Origin: Bradyrhizobium sp. G127
Lineage (GTDB): Bacteria; Pseudomonadota; Alphaproteobacteria; Rhizobiales; Xanthobacteraceae
Assembly (NCBI RefSeq): GCF_021502575.1
Contig: NZ_JAKFGN010000001.1
Coordinates: 372,001-436,000 of the forward strand
Direction of reading: 5' to 3'
Length of the DNA stretch: 64,000 bases
In this document: piece by piece, positions 63,080 to 64,000 of the stretch
Layout of the letters: each line of letters starts with the position of its first letter
Position numbering within the stretch: position 1 is the first letter of the stretch
Translations under genes and position numbers: made by a program
The notes under the pieces: model-generated
What the model saw: only the letters and a program-made list of their open reading frames with translations
What the model was told of the DNA's origin: nothing
Database searches by the model: none

Positions 63080-63281
63080 GGGCGGAACACTAGCAAAGTT
63101 CTTTCGCCTGGTGGAATGACGCAGGGCGTTTTCCACGCCTTGCGTCGGTGCGCGCATGGCCGCTCTGCCACTTAGAAAGGCCGTTTCGGCCATCCATTAT
63201 TTGACCTTCCGCATCGTGCTTCCTAAAACTCGCGGCAGCCGAGGGTGCCATAAGTCCGAACGAACTCCAGGGAGAATGACC

Positions 63282-64000
63282 ATGCGTGATGTTTTCATTT
63301 GCGATGCGGTGCGCACGCCTATCGGCCGTTTCGGCGGTTCGCTGGCGAAGGTGCGTGCGGACGATCTGGCAGCGGCGCCGATCAAGGCCCTGATGGAGCG
63401 CAACCCGAAGGCCGATTGGGGTGCGCTGGATGAAGTCGCCTATGGCTGTGCCAACCAGGCTGGCGAGGACAACCGCAACGTCGCGCGCATGGCGCTCTTG
63501 CTGGCGGGCTTGCCGGAAACAGTGCCCGGCATGACGGTGAACCGGCTTTGCGCGTCGGGTCTCGATGCCGTCGGCGGCATGGCCCGTGCCATTCGCGCCG
63601 GAGAGATCGATTTCGCCATCGCAGGCGGTGTGGAATCCATGACCCGCGCGCCGTTCGTCACAGGCAAGGCGACCGAAGCTTATTCTCGCGCGGTCGAGAC
63701 CTACGACACCACCATCGGCTGGCGTTTCGTCAATCCGCTGATGAAGCAGCACTACGGCGTCGACTCGATGCCGGAGACCGGCGAGAACGTTGCCGAGGAA
63801 TACCAGATTTCGCGCGCCGATCAGGACGCGTTCGCGATCCGCTCGCAGCAGCGGGCTGGCAAGGCCATCGCCGCGGGCTATTTTGCGGAAGAGATCACGC
63901 CGATCACGATTCCGGGCGGCAAGGTCGGCCCCATCGTCGTCGACAAGGACGAGCATCCGCGTCCCGAAACCACGATCGAAGGTCTCGCCAAGCTGAAGCC
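63282..64000 (+). CDS. Acetyl-CoA acyltransferase / 3-oxoadipyl-CoA thiolase, N-terminal part
   Basis: The gene starts at an ATG with AGGGAGAATGACC upstream and runs off the right edge after about 239 codons. MRDVFICDAVRTPIGRFGGSLAKVRADDLAA is a thiolase N-terminus. C90 in MTVNRLCASGLDAVGGMARAI is the acyl-accepting cysteine, and ESMTRAPFV follows. The GCANQAGEDNRNVARMALLLAGLP segment is typical of 3-oxoadipyl-CoA thiolases (PcaF/PaaJ) of the beta-ketoadipate and phenylacetate routes. No other pathway gene is in the window, so the symbol pcaF is plausible but not assigned. The active-site His and second Cys lie outside. Confidence 0.88.
   Translation, partial: MRDVFICDAVRTPIGRFGGSLAKVRADDLAAAPIKALMERNPKADWGALDEVAYGCANQAGEDNRNVARMALLLAGLPETVPGMTVNRLCASGLDAVGGMARAIRAGEIDFAIAGGVESMTRAPFVTGKATEAYSRAVETYDTTIGWRFVNPLMKQHYGVDSMPETGENVAEEYQISRADQDAFAIRSQQRAGKAIAAGYFAEEITPITIPGGKVGPIVVDKDEHPRPETTIEGLAKLK

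Overview
The window comes from a GC-rich alphaproteobacterium, most likely a member of the Nitrobacteraceae/Bradyrhizobiaceae (Bradyrhizobium, Rhodopseudomonas or Afipia relatives). The support is the rpsT / dnaA-dnaN-recF-gyrB block, a RegS/RegR redox two-component pair, mmcB, two DUF3551 secreted proteins, an intracellular PHA depolymerase with a cysteine nucleophile, and several palindromic intergenic repeats of the kind scattered through those genomes. I ran no database search; family names come from reading the translated sequence.

Layout. 0-2.8 kb: minus-strand malonyl-CoA decarboxylase (cut by the window edge), an MmgE/PrpD protein, a small secreted protein and a DUF2867 protein. 2.8-11.3 kb: gyrB, recF, dnaN, dnaA and rpsT, all minus, with a 1.36 kb non-coding stretch between rpsT and dnaA that holds an rpsT terminator and a perfect 18 bp palindrome. 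11.5-17.5 kb: small membrane protein, msrA, a lone polysaccharide-export lipoprotein, dienelactone hydrolase, a split AtuA-type pair and a DMT permease. 17.7-20.5 kb: an IorA/IorB-type molybdenum hydroxylase. 20.5-26.3 kb: SDR, small secreted proteins, a diguanylate cyclase and an AI-2E-type permease. 26.4-29.4 kb looks like an accessory patch: WYL regulator, secreted NTF2-like protein, decayed DNA with a possible IS remnant, tRNA-Arg(CCG), two tandem monohaem cytochromes c and a truncated reading frame. 29.4-37.3 kb: SDR, YccF, acyl-CoA ligase, DUF3551 protein, a DUF3095 protein with cyclase-like metal residues, a PAS-PAS hybrid kinase and a predicted outer-membrane protein. 37.3-45.6 kb: metallo-hydrolase, GGDEF-EAL protein, VWA protein, mmcB, and a minus-strand regS-regR-hypothetical-haem oxygenase cluster. 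45.7-53.9 kb: ABC-2 exporter, PHA depolymerase, DUF45 metallopeptidase, PBP1A, DUF1330, DUF1304 and ogt. 53.9-64 kb: glnD, an ssuABC-like importer with an OsmC protein, mutS, and the start of a pcaF-type thiolase.

Most of the window is chromosomal housekeeping plus ordinary accessory metabolism. I found no CRISPR array, prophage, toxin-antitoxin or recognisable defence island. The most promising undescribed item is the DUF3095 protein at 33045-34223. Its ADI...GGDGA residues are spaced 43 apart, the same as the metal-binding residues of the GGDEF domain in this window, and it sits just upstream of a soluble hybrid kinase. Other leads are a hairpin that overlaps the ribosome-binding site of the export lipoprotein, a palindrome carrying two GANTC sites upstream of dnaA, and the tRNA-Arg accessory patch.
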